Source: Sphingobacteriales bacterium
Lineage (GTDB): Bacteria > Bacteroidota > Bacteroidia > Chitinophagales > Chitinophagaceae
Assembly (NCBI GenBank): GCA_004144175.1
Contig: SEFT01000001.1
Span: forward strand, 267,265 to 331,264
DNA: 64,000 nt
Direction of reading: 5' to 3'
A program made the translations under genes and the position numbers. Positions 34,389-43,600 of the stretch are shown piece after piece. Under the pieces are notes generated by a model. That model was given only the letters and a program-made list of their open reading frames with translations. It was not told where the DNA came from and made no database searches. The stretch's first letter is position 1. Each line of letters begins with the position of its first letter.

Positions 34389-36062
34389 TTATTTATCTCC
34401 CTTCTTTACCTCTTTAGCCCACGGGTCTTTTAGCTGTACCGTGCGGTTAAAGACCAATTTTTCAGGTGTACTATCTGTATCGGCACAGAAGTAACCTTTC
34501 CGCAGAAACTGGAATCTGTCTCCCGGTTTTGCATCTGCCAATGCTGGCTCTATATAAGCAGCGGGTATTACCAGCCTAGAGTCGGGGTTGATATAGTCTT
34601 TAAAATCTCCCTCTTCCATAGCAGGGTTCTCTACCTTGAATAGGCGGTCGTACAAACGTACTTCTGCCGTCTTTGCATGCGGTACGCTTACCCAGTGCAT
34701 GGTACCTTTTACATGGATGCCGCTGGTATCTTGCCCGCTGCGGCTTTCGGGTATGTAGGTACAGTGTATCTCGGTAACATTACCTGCTTCATCCTTTTTA
34801 AAGTCTTCGCATTTGATGATGTAGGCAGATTTTAGCCTTACCATCAGGCCAAGGCCCAGCCGGAAGAATTTCTTTGGAGGATTTTCCATAAAATCTTCGC
34901 GCTCTATCCATAGCTCGCGGGTGAATGGCATGATGCGAGTACCACCATTCGGGTCTTCCGGGTTGTTTTCTGCATTCAGCTCTTCTGTTTTTCCTTCGGG
35001 GAAGTTGGTAATGATCACCTTTACGGGGTCAAGCACCGCCATCACCCTATTGGCTATTTTATTCAGGTCTTCGCGTACGCAAAATTCCAGCAGTCCAAGG
35101 TCTGTCAGGTTGTCGCGTTTGGCGATGCCAACTGTATCAGAAAATTGCCTGAGCGCAACCGCTGTATAGCCACGCCTTCTCATGCCGCTTATGGTAGGCA
35201 TACGAGGGTCGTCCCAGCCTGATACATGTTTCTCGTTTACGAGCTGCAACAGCTTACGCTTGCTCATAACGGTATAAGAAACGTTTCGGCGGGCAAATTC
35301 GTACTGTTTAGACGGAAATATCTCCAGTTTCTCAATAAACCAATCGTACAGTGCACGGTGCGGTACAAACTCCAGCGTGCATATAGAGTGCGTTATCTTC
35401 TCAATGCTATCGCTCTGTCCGTGGGCAAAATCGTACATCGGGTAGATACACCATTTGTCGCCCGTGCGGTGATGATGTTCATGTTTTATACGGTAGATAA
35501 TCGGATCACGTAACAGCAGGTTGGGGCTGGCCATGTCTACCTTTGCGCGCAGTACTTTTTCGCCATCTTTATATTTACCGGCACGCATGTCTTCAAACAG
35601 CTGCATATTCTCTTCAATACTGCGGTCGCGGTAGGGGCTATTGGTGCCAGGCTCCACCAGCGAACCTTTCATGGCTGCTATCTGCTCCGATGTGCTGTCG
35701 TCTACATAAGCCAATCCTTTTTTTATCAGCGTTACAGCAAACGCATACAATTGATCAAAATAGTCGGATGCAAAAAATAAGTTATCCCATTGGAAGCCCA
35801 ACCACTGTATATCTTTCTTGATGCTCTCTACATACTCTGTTTCTTCAGTAGTCGGGTTGGTGTCGTCGAAACGGAGATTACACTGACCATTGTAGCGCTT
35901 AGCCAGGCCAAAGTTGAGGCATATAGATGTAGCATGACCTATATGCAGGTAGCCATTAGGTTCGGGTGGGAAGCGCGTATGTATGCGTCCTCCGTTCTTG
36001 CCTTCGGCTATATCGGTTTCTATTATTTCTTCTAAGAAATTCAGGGATCTTTCCTCGCTCAT
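34389..36062 (-). CDS. glnS: glutaminyl-tRNA synthetase
   Basis: GlnS charges tRNA-Gln with glutamine directly. The 557-residue class I enzyme has [18 protein letters not shown] near residue 32 (the HIGH motif) and [11 protein letters not shown] near residue 264 (the KMSKS equivalent, MSKRK). The C-terminal two-domain β-barrel for anticodon recognition begins near residue 340. The length matches E. coli GlnS. A TACCTTTG -7-like box at 36093-36086 lies 24 bases upstream, so it probably has its own promoter despite following the barrel genes on the same strand. With GlnS present, the indirect Glu-tRNA-Gln amidation route need not serve glutamine. Confidence 0.97.
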   Translation of the reverse strand: MSEERSLNFLEEIIETDIAEGKNGGRIHTRFPPEPNGYLHIGHATSICLNFGLAKRYNGQCNLRFDDTNPTTEETEYVESIKKDIQWLGFQWDNLFFASDYFDQLYAFAVTLIKKGLAYVDDSTSEQIAAMKGSLVEPGTNSPYRDRSIEENMQLFEDMRAGKYKDGEKVLRAKVDMASPNLLLRDPIIYRIKHEHHHRTGDKWCIYPMYDFAHGQSDSIEKITHSICTLEFVPHRALYDWFIEKLEIFPSKQYEFARRNVSYTVMSKRKLLQLVNEKHVSGWDDPRMPTISGMRRRGYTAVALRQFSDTVGIAKRDNLTDLGLLEFCVREDLNKIANRVMAVLDPVKVIITNFPEGKTEELNAENNPEDPNGGTRIMPFTRELWIEREDFMENPPKKFFRLGLGLMVRLKSAYIIKCEDFKKDEAGNVTEIHCTYIPESRSGQDTSGIHVKGTMHWVSVPHAKTAEVRLYDRLFKVENPAMEEGDFKDYINPDSRLVIPAAYIEPALADAKPGDRFQFLRKGYFCADTDSTPEKLVFNRTVQLKDPWAKEVKKGDK

Positions 36063-36107
36063 TGCTTGAGATAATTTCAGGTGAGCAAAGGTAAGGTTTG
36101 TGATTGA

Positions 36108-36270
36108 TTAGTTCTTGGGAGTATCGGCAGCCTGTTGTTTAGAAAAGTATATGTTCACTCCTGTGTTTAACGTCCAACTATAAGGGTATATGCCCCTGCT
36201 GTCGATTGGGTTCCTTGTCATGTCAGAAAGCATACGTTGAAAGGAGGGCCCAATAAACACGTCAGCAATT
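36108..36270 (-). other. out-of-frame C-terminal coding remnant of the upstream barrel gene
   Basis: In the +1 alternative frame, the stretch just beyond the shifted gene encodes ADVFIGPSFQRMLSDMTRN, then YPYSWTLNTGVNIYF and the end QQAADTPKN with a stop at 36108-36110. This aligns with the C terminus of the neighbouring paralogue (GGPSFQYMITDIGKK, NPYTWGINAGINLYL, SADTPGN). It is therefore the natural end of the gene at 36218-36784, cut off by one missing base near 36270. Confidence 0.8.
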
Positions 36271-36784
36271 TGCCGATCTGGTAATTAGCGTTAACCCGGA
36301 CTTCACCCCACACATTATGTGGCGGTATGCTGCGTATGCGTCCGCCAAGCGGACCGCGCATATTGTAAGTAAAGAGTGCTCCAATAGCAGGCTGTAGTGA
36401 AAGTTTTGGGGTTAAATTAAATTCGTAGCCTAACCTTAGTGGTAAGGCGGCGTAATAGAAGTTGTCGTGGTAGTTAATTTTAGAGAATTCGATAATCCCG
36501 GAAACGTAGCCTACTCCTCTGACTCCTGTCTTCATTATTCCGATGCCACTTTCTATTTGTAGCTTATTAATGCGATAGCCTATACCTGCAATAATCTGAT
36601 AGCTGAGGACTTGCCTGGTTTTGTTGACATCAGGATCGGCGTCTTTGTAGTTTGATATTATGCTGCTGGCACCAATGCCTACAGACGGCTTTAGATAAAA
36701 CCGGCTTTTAGCAAATGCCGGTACGGCTGAAAACAAAACAATCACCAGAAAATAAATTCTCTGTATTCCTTGAAAAGGTAGCAT
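36218..36784 (-). CDS. outer-membrane β-barrel protein, frameshifted near its C terminus
   Basis: This is an exported protein with a signal peptide (IYFLVIVLFSAVPAFA) and alternating β-strands (FYLKPSVGIGASSI, FYYAALPLRLGYEFNLTPKLSLQPAIGALF in parts). It is a paralogue of the next gene upstream (36851-37576), sharing SRFYLKPSVGIG, the PLRLGYEFNLTPKLSLQPAIG pattern and the WGEVRVNANYQIGK strand. The frame as read ends abnormally in LLTCLLGPPFNVCFLT. Adding one A in the run at 36270-36272 (AAA to AAAA on the coding strand) restores QIGKIADVFIGPSFQRML and a natural end at 36108. It is therefore either a recent mutation or a sequence error. Function is unknown. Confidence 0.75.
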   Translation of the reverse strand: MLPFQGIQRIYFLVIVLFSAVPAFAKSRFYLKPSVGIGASSIISNYKDADPDVNKTRQVLSYQIIAGIGYRINKLQIESGIGIMKTGVRGVGYVSGIIEFSKINYHDNFYYAALPLRLGYEFNLTPKLSLQPAIGALFTYNMRGPLGGRIRSIPPHNVWGEVRVNANYQIGKLLTCLLGPPFNVCFLT

Positions 36785-36850
36785 ATAGGGAATATTTACA
36801 GCTATTAAGACGATAAAATAGCTGCTAACATCTGTGACGAAATGTTAAAA

Positions 36851-37576
36851 TTAATTGCCGGGTGTATCGGCAGACTTTGTAGGCTCGGATAGGTAGAGGT
36901 TAATACCGGCATTTATCCCCCAAGTGTATGGATTTGCTTTATAGTCCGGAGCGGTATTAGCAGATTTCTTTCCAATGTCTGTAATCATATATTGGAAAGA
37001 CGGACCGCCGAAAATATCGATGTTTTTATTTAGCCTGTAAGACCCATTTAATTGTGCCTCGCCAAACAAACCAAATGTTTTGATACCCCCTTTGTGGAAA
37101 CTGCCAGGCAATTTGATTGTCTCTGTAGCTCCCTGTCCTTTTATTCTGTCAGTTGCACTAATGTTGTAGCTAAATGAGCCGCCAACTGCCGGTACTACAG
37201 AAAATTTCTTCGTCACATCCAGTTGATAGGTCATTCTGAGCGGAACGGTAACGTAGTGATTGGATGGCCGCCATTCCAGACTGATATTCGATGGGCTAGT
37301 TGCAGTTGACAAGCTGATATTAGAAGCAGTTCTACCCGTTTTCAGGTAACCAATGCCTGTTTCAAACCCTATCTTGTTTTTCTTGTAACCGATGCCAAGC
37401 GTTTTACTATAACCAATAACCGGTTGTGATTTCTTTAATGTAATCGGACCACTATTAGATTCCCTTATATTATTGAAACCTATACCCACAGAAGGCTTCA
37501 GGTACAATCTGCTTTGCGCCATGGCACAAATACCTGCCAGCATAAATACTGCTAAAAGTAAATTCCGTATAGTCAT
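36851..37576 (-). CDS. outer-membrane β-barrel protein (porin-family-like)
   Basis: The 241-residue protein starts at the ATG at 37576 (MTIRNLLLAVFMLAGICAMA, a signal peptide). A longer frame continues upstream, but that part is antisense to the B12-binding gene and is rejected. The mature part is a run of amphipathic strands (RLYLKPSVGIGFNNI, IGYSKTLGIGYKKNKIGFETGIGYLKTG in parts, YVTVPLRMTYQLDVTKKFSVVPAVGG). It ends with SADTPGN rather than an aromatic residue. It is the intact member of a tandem pair with the gene at 36218-36784. I infer a small outer-membrane barrel and cannot assign a transport role. Confidence 0.8.
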   Translation of the reverse strand: MTIRNLLLAVFMLAGICAMAQSRLYLKPSVGIGFNNIRESNSGPITLKKSQPVIGYSKTLGIGYKKNKIGFETGIGYLKTGRTASNISLSTATSPSNISLEWRPSNHYVTVPLRMTYQLDVTKKFSVVPAVGGSFSYNISATDRIKGQGATETIKLPGSFHKGGIKTFGLFGEAQLNGSYRLNKNIDIFGGPSFQYMITDIGKKSANTAPDYKANPYTWGINAGINLYLSEPTKSADTPGN

Positions 37577-37682
37577 AAAATCCGGCCTTTTTGACGAAAG
37601 AAATTGGAAATGGTTTAACAAAATAACGGAAACTATAGGAAAAGTAGTATAAATTATTACTTTTATCGGCACTTTTGATATT

Positions 37683-38108
37683 ATGACAGATAAGTTGCAA
37701 AGGCCTGTACGTGTGTTGGTTGCGAAAGTAGGCCTGGATGGACACGACCGCGGAGCTAAAGTGATAGCCACTGCGCTGCGCGATGCAGGGATGGAGATAA
37801 TATATACAGGGTTAAGACAGACCCCTGAAATGGTTGTAAACACTGCATTGCAGGAAGATGTAGATGCCATAGGTATCAGCATACTTAGCGGTGCGCACAT
37901 GACCGTGTTCCCAAAGGTAATGCAGCTAATGAAGGAAAAAGGGCTGGAAAATGTACTACTCACAGGCGGAGGTATTATACCCGACGAGGATATGACAGCC
38001 CTGAATGGTATGGGCGTAGGAAAACTTTTTGCGCCGGGAGCACCTACCAGCGAGATTGCGACGTATATTACCAACTGGGTGCGTGAGCACAGAAGCGAAT
38101 TATTCTAG
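37683..38108 (+). CDS. cobalamin (B12)-binding subunit of an acyl-CoA mutase
   Basis: The 141-residue protein is a stand-alone B12-binding domain of the methylmalonyl-CoA mutase family. VLVAKVGLDGHDRGAKVIATALRDAG carries DGHDRG, in which the histidine is the lower ligand of cobalt. YTGLRQTPEMVV, ISILSGAHMTVFPKVM and LLTGGGIIPDEDM follow the flavodoxin-like fold in order. It would bind adenosylcobalamin and work with a separate catalytic subunit. The small size resembles small subunits of isobutyryl-CoA, 2-hydroxyisobutyryl-CoA and methylmalonyl-CoA mutases. No large subunit is encoded in the window. An enoyl-CoA hydratase gene follows 30 bases downstream, suggesting a shared acyl-CoA pathway. 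Confidence 0.88.
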   Translation: MTDKLQRPVRVLVAKVGLDGHDRGAKVIATALRDAGMEIIYTGLRQTPEMVVNTALQEDVDAIGISILSGAHMTVFPKVMQLMKEKGLENVLLTGGGIIPDEDMTALNGMGVGKLFAPGAPTSEIATYITNWVREHRSELF

Positions 38109-38138
38109 AAATTAAGAAGTTATAACAGTAGAACTTTT

Positions 38139-38918
38139 ATGTACCAAACATTACTTACCGAATTGCAGGATGGCATCCAAACGATCACGATCAACCGTCC
38201 TGATAAGTTGAATGCCCTTAATAAAGACGTGATAGCTGAACTGGGAAAGGCTTTTGATGATGTATATAGCAACCCTGAGATCAAATCTGTAATACTTACC
38301 GGCGCAGGCGAAAAATCCTTCGTAGCAGGTGCAGATATTTCTGAGTTCACATCGTTGAACGGTGCCGGTGGTGCCGAACTGGCAAAACGTGGTCAGGATC
38401 TGGTTTTCGATAAGATCGAGAATTGCCCTAAACCTGTAGTAGCTGCCGTAAACGGTTTTGCACTGGGCGGTGGTTGCGAGCTGGCGATGTCTTGCCACTT
38501 CCGTATTGCAGCTGAAAATGCAAAATTCGGGCAGCCAGAAGTGAATCTGGGTCTTATACCTGGTTATGGCGGTACACAACGTCTTACCCAACTAATAGGT
38601 AAAGGCAAATCAATGGAACTCATGATGACAGCCGATATGATAGGTGCTGATGATGCAAAATCGCTTGGCCTGGTAAATCATGTATTGCCACTGGCAGAGT
38701 TGCTCGGCAAAGCTCGTGAGATACTTACAAAAATAAATACCAAGGCTCCGGTAGCTTTAGCCAAGGTGATAGCTTGCGTGAACGAAGCCGCTAAAGGCGA
38801 CGCAGAAGGTTTCAGGAATGAGATTACCCGTTTCGGCGAATGCTTTGATACAGAAGACATGAAGGAGGGTACTGGGGCATTCTTAGAAAAAAGAAAAGCT
38901 ACTTTTAAAGGAAAATAA
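38139..38918 (+). CDS. enoyl-CoA hydratase/isomerase family protein
   Basis: The 259-residue crotonase-fold enzyme adds water across trans-2-enoyl-CoA. The oxyanion-hole segments are KSFVAGADISEF and NGFALGGGCELAMSCHFR. The two catalytic glutamates lie in GGGCELAMSC and FGQPEVNLGLIPGYGGTQRL, as in true hydratases. It follows the B12-binding gene by 30 bases and precedes the PorG-like gene by 30 bases, so co-transcription is likely. A role in fatty-acid or phenylacetate degradation (PaaF-like) is possible given paaABCD and paaY in the window, but the sequence alone cannot separate these. Confidence 0.92.
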   Translation: MYQTLLTELQDGIQTITINRPDKLNALNKDVIAELGKAFDDVYSNPEIKSVILTGAGEKSFVAGADISEFTSLNGAGGAELAKRGQDLVFDKIENCPKPVVAAVNGFALGGGCELAMSCHFRIAAENAKFGQPEVNLGLIPGYGGTQRLTQLIGKGKSMELMMTADMIGADDAKSLGLVNHVLPLAELLGKAREILTKINTKAPVALAKVIACVNEAAKGDAEGFRNEITRFGECFDTEDMKEGTGAFLEKRKATFKGK

Positions 38919-38948
38919 TTTTATTATCTTCAACTCAAAATCAGAGTC

Positions 38949-39926
38949 ATGCGGAAGAATATTGCCCGTGGATTATTAGCTATATGCCTGAGTGCAGCCG
39001 CGTTTACAGCTAAAGCCCAACCGGCTATACCAAGAGAATATATAGAGTATCCGGGTTTTTCATTGGGTATGAATTTTGGCCTGGCAGACCTTTGGGGTGA
39101 TGTAGGTACACAGGGTCTTCTGGACCACTACGCCAATGGCAAGTACTTCGATAAGCCAATGTTCATGGGTGGTATATTCGGACGTTATGTAAGCCACCCG
39201 TCTATTGGCTGGCGCCTGAATCTGAACTATGGTACCCTCTATGCCACCGACCAGTGGAATGAGAAAAAGGCTAAAAAGGCAAAGACCGTAGAAGAAGACG
39301 CATACCAGCGTTACCTCCGCAACCAAGATGTAAAGACTAATATCTGGGAGGGAAGTGTAATGATTGAAGTATTGCCGCTGCGCTTTAATTCTGAGAATCC
39401 TTCGGCAGATAACCGCCTGCAACCATATGCGATAGCAGGTATTGGGCTTTTCCATGCTAATCCATCCACTTCATATATAGACCCTTACTCAGGCCGCCGC
39501 AAGTGGGTAGAGATAAATGATCTTCGTCTGGAAGGCGAGGGTAATTCTTACAGCGAAGCAGTCCCTTCATTTGCACGGAAGACTAAGGAGTTCCAAATAG
39601 CCTTCCCTGTTGGTCTTGGTCTTCGTTATGATGTAAATAGCGAATTGGCTGTGGGCGTAGAGTATTCGTACCGTTTCACGATGACAGATCGCCTGGATGC
39701 TGTAAGTAGTGAATATCCTACAGACGCGTATTATGACAAATATTTATCGCCTGAAGATGCGGAGCTTGCTAAGGCATTAGTTGATAAAATGTGGGAGATA
39801 GACCCAAGTGTAGAGCGTAAAGCATGGGCTACAAGGGGTAATAAAGATGTGCTGGATGGATATTCTACTTTTTCTGTTATGTTAATTTACAAGCTTAACA
39901 AGAATAAGGAGCCATGGTGGTATTAA
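38949..39926 (+). CDS. outer-membrane β-barrel protein, PorG/DUF6089-like
   Basis: The 325-residue exported protein has a signal peptide ending FTAKAQ and barrel-like strands. The segments YPGFSLGMNFGLADLWGDVG and GGIFGRYVSHPSIGWRLNLNYGTLYATD (in parts) resemble DUF6089 proteins, which include PorG, an outer-membrane part of the T9SS that helps hold the PorK-PorN ring. The last strand ends in an aromatic residue (EPWWY), as expected for Bam-inserted barrels. The ruvA-sprA locus begins 170 bases downstream, placing it next to the T9SS channel gene. The PorG relationship is from memory of the family pattern and is tentative. Confidence 0.68.
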   Translation: MRKNIARGLLAICLSAAAFTAKAQPAIPREYIEYPGFSLGMNFGLADLWGDVGTQGLLDHYANGKYFDKPMFMGGIFGRYVSHPSIGWRLNLNYGTLYATDQWNEKKAKKAKTVEEDAYQRYLRNQDVKTNIWEGSVMIEVLPLRFNSENPSADNRLQPYAIAGIGLFHANPSTSYIDPYSGRRKWVEINDLRLEGEGNSYSEAVPSFARKTKEFQIAFPVGLGLRYDVNSELAVGVEYSYRFTMTDRLDAVSSEYPTDAYYDKYLSPEDAELAKALVDKMWEIDPSVERKAWATRGNKDVLDGYSTFSVMLIYKLNKNKEPWWY

Positions 39927-39952
39927 TAATCTCTCGATATTAATTAATTTAC

Positions 39953-39983
39953 AGAGCGGCTTGGAGACATGCCGCTCTTTTTT
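39953..39983 (+). terminator. intrinsic terminator after the PorG-like gene
   Basis: AGAGCGGC (39953-39960) pairs with GCCGCTCT (39971-39978) around a 10-base loop and is followed by TTTTT. It lies 27 bases after the stop and closes the B12-binding/hydratase/barrel transcript. Confidence 0.82.
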
Positions 39984-40095
39984 AGCGTGTAATTCGCGGA
40001 TTTTTTGTTGTTTATATAAAAGGCGGATTTGTTTTTTGTCTTTTGTATGACAAATTGCGTAATAGTACTGGTATTTTCAATAGATAGGTTTTTAT

Positions 40096-40674
40096 ATGTT
40101 TGCGTATCTGGAAGGCGACTTAACTTATAAGTCACCGTCTTTAGTCTATATGAGTGTACATGGTGTGGGTTATGAGATAAACATAACACTACAGACATTC
40201 GCCAAAATGCAGCATTTGGAGAAATGCCGACTATATACCCATTTACAGATCCGGGAGGATGCCTGGGTGCTATATGGCTTTGCCGATGAGCAAGAGCGCG
40301 CCACATTCAGGCTATTACTCGGTATCAGCGGTGTTGGCGCTGCCACGGCGCGTATCATACTTTCGTCGCTCACTCCCGAAGAACTGGAGCGCGCGGTGGC
40401 GATGGATGATAGCAAGACGCTGGAAAGGGTAAAAGGGATAGGCGCAAAAACAGCCCAGCGTATTATATTAGAACTAAGCGGTAAACTACAGATACAAAAA
40501 AATAACACGACCGTATCTGCCGCCCGACACAATACAACAGAGGAAGATGCGTTATTTGCTTTGATAAATCTTGGAATAAGCAAACCTGTGGCGGAGAACG
40601 CTTTGCGTAAAGTGCAGCATGCATCCTCTCTTACTGTCGAAGAATTGATTAAACAGGCGTTACGAGTATTATAA
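40096..40674 (+). CDS. ruvA: Holliday junction branch migration protein RuvA
   Basis: RuvA binds four-way DNA junctions and loads the RuvB motor. The 192-residue protein has the N-terminal OB-fold opening MFAYLEGDLTYKSPSLVYMSVHGVGYEI (in parts). The helix-hairpin-helix motifs are LLGISGVGAATARIILSSL near residue 75 and VKGIGAKTAQRIILELSGKL near residue 115. A C-terminal RuvB-binding domain (EEDALFALINLGISKPVAENALRKV) completes it. sprA begins 19 bases downstream; the ruvA-sprA order is common in Bacteroidota. Confidence 0.96.
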   Translation: MFAYLEGDLTYKSPSLVYMSVHGVGYEINITLQTFAKMQHLEKCRLYTHLQIREDAWVLYGFADEQERATFRLLLGISGVGAATARIILSSLTPEELERAVAMDDSKTLERVKGIGAKTAQRIILELSGKLQIQKNNTTVSAARHNTTEEDALFALINLGISKPVAENALRKVQHASSLTVEELIKQALRVL

Positions 40675-40693
40675 CCCCTAAGAAAAAACGAGA

Positions 40694-43600
40694 TTGAAGC
40701 GGACGACCAATTTTGGATATAAATTATTGCTTTTCATAACGCTCGTAGTAGCTATTGCTAATGCTGCCGCAAAAGGTCGTGCGGATGACTATGACTTTTA
40801 TGAGCCGGAACCACAACCAGATACCCCAGCAACTAATACGGTAGACACAGCCCGAAAATTACGTTTCCCGATTTACGATAACGACGGCAACCCTACAACC
40901 AGTAGTCCAACCAGTATCGACCTGAATGATCCGTCAAACGTAAACAGGTCGGTAGAGTACGACCCTAAAGAGAACAGATACTATTTCACAGAAAAAATGG
41001 GTGACCAGTTTCTGAGAAATCCGTCTTATCTCACGATGGACGAGTACCTGAAATATCAGGCGCAGCAAGATGAGCAGGCTTACTGGAAACGTCGCCTTGA
41101 TGCTCTGACGTTGTTCAATAAAAAGCCACAACTTCCTACCATGTATAAGGAAGGTGTGTTTAACCGCATATTTGGCGGAGATAAGATATCAGTACGTCCG
41201 CAGGGTAATGTTGACGTTACCTTTGGCGGTAACTGGCAGCATATACAGAACCCGACCTTGCCTGCGCGCCAGCAGCGTTTTGGTGTGTTCGACTTCGATA
41301 TGCAGATGAACGTAAACCTACTGGCAACTGTAGGTGATAAGTTGAAGCTGAACATCTCTAATAACACCAAGGCAACCTTCGACTACCAAAACGTACAAAA
41401 ACTGGAGTACACAGGTAAGGAAGATGAAATAATAAAGAAAATAGAAGCTGGTAGTGTTAGCTTCCCGCTTAACAGTAGTCTTATTAGTGGTGTGCAATCG
41501 CTATTCGGTCTTAAAACACAACTACAGTTCGGTAAACTTTGGGTAACCAGCGTAATTTCTCAGCAACGTTCCAAGAGAAACAGCCTTACGATACAGGGCG
41601 GTTCGCAGACACAGCAGTTCGCGGTAAAGGCTGATGAATACGAAGAGAACCGACACTTTCTGCTTTCGCAATACTTCCGCAACAACTATAACAATGCGCT
41701 GAAGAACTATCCAATCGTAGCGTCTCAGGTTACTATAAATAAAATAGAGGTGTGGATTACCAACCGTACCGGTGCGGTGGAGGGCGTGCGTAATGTTATC
41801 GGTTTTATCGACCTTGGCGAAAATAACCCGTACCGTTCAACGCTAGCGGGTGCGTCAAGGCCCATTATAAACGGTCTGCCCGATAACCGTGCAAACCAAC
41901 TTTACGACAGACTATTACAAGACCCTACAGCGCGTTTGCAAAGTGGTGTTACTACAGCCGCAGGCAGAATACTTGGTACCAACCCTACGCTAGAATTTTC
42001 AACTGCAACGGCTCGCAAGCTGAATACAACTGAATTTACATTCAACCCTCAGCTCGGTTATATATCGCTTAATACGCAATTGAACCCCGATGATATCCTT
42101 GCTGTTGCATACCGTTATACGTATAATGGACGAGTATTTCAGGTAGGTGAGTTTTCAGAAGATCTTCCGCCTTCAACCTCGCAAAATGCTACATCTACGT
42201 CTACCGATCAAAAGGTATTGTTCCTGAAATTGCTGAAGAGCACAGGTGCAAATCCGCAGATACCCATTTGGGACCTGATGATGAAAAACGTATATGCACT
42301 GGGTGGACTAGGCGTTTCTAAGGATGAGTTTAGACTTAACGTACTTTATCAAGACCCGGGTGGAGGGGAGAAAAGATACATTCCGGAAGGGCCGACGGCT
42401 GGTGTGCCACTGATCACGCTCCTCAACCTCGACCGGTTAAACTATCAAAATGACCCTGCACCCGATGGTATCTTCGACTTTGTTGAGGGTATTACCATCA
42501 ATACCCAGCAGGGTAAGATCATATTCCCGGTGCTGGAGCCATTCGGACAAGATTTGCAACCTACGTTAGGGGGTAGTGTACAATTGGAGCGAAAATATCT
42601 GTACAATATCTTATACGATTCCACTAAGACCGTAGCGCGTCAGTTTCAGCAAAATAACCGTTATGTTATTCGCGGTTCCTATCGATCATCGTCATCGTCG
42701 GAAATATTTCTGGGTGGATTTAATATCCCTCAGGGATCAGTATCTGTATCGGCAGGTGGTCAGCGCTTAGCCGAGAATGTCGACTACCAAATAGACTATG
42801 GATTGGGCCGTTTAAAAATACTCAATTCAGGTATCCTCAATTCAGGTATACCCATCAATGTGCAGTACGAGGATAATGCAACCTTTGGCTTTCAGCAGCA
42901 AAACTTTACCGGGGCGAGGTTCGATTACTACCTGAATAATAAAATGGCACTTGGTGGTACCTTCATGCGCCTATCCGAGCGGCCATTCACGCAAAAGACA
43001 ACTTTCGGCGAAGATCCGATCAAAAACACAGTGCTTGGTCTCGATGCGAATTACCAGTCAGAGACTCCCGGCCTTACAAAGCTGATCGACAAACTCCCGC
43101 TTTATTCTACTACAGCGCCGTCTTTCGTAAGCGTTTCAGGTGAGGTTGCAGGGTTATTGCCCAGCCACCCTCGCCAGATTAATGTACTTGACCCAGAAGG
43201 TTCTGTTTATGTAGATGATTTCGAAGGTACCCGAGGTTCATACGATCTTAAGTTTCCGGCTATGGCCTGGACCTTAGCATCAACCCCGGCAGGCGCAACT
43301 GATAAAAATGGTAACTTGCTTTTTAAAGAGGCTACCCTCGTAAATGACCTGGAATATGGTATGAACAGGGCGAAGCTAGCGTGGTACTTCATAGAGCCGC
43401 AACTTATCGATCAATCGGGCGGTGTACCTGAATATGTAAAGAAGGACCCTAAGCAGCACTACATACGCCTGGTGCAACAGCAAGAAGTATTTCCACAAGC
43501 ACAAAGAGGGCAACTACAGTCGGCATTGAGCACGCTCGACTTGGCATTTTACCCACGTGAGCGCGGTCCGTATAACTTTGATGGCATTGGTCTGATGCCC

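Noticed and set aside
37577..38074. N-terminal extension of the barrel gene 36851-37576 to an upstream ATG
   Set aside because: The extension is antisense to the B12-binding gene, and the ATG at 37576 starts a proper signal peptide.
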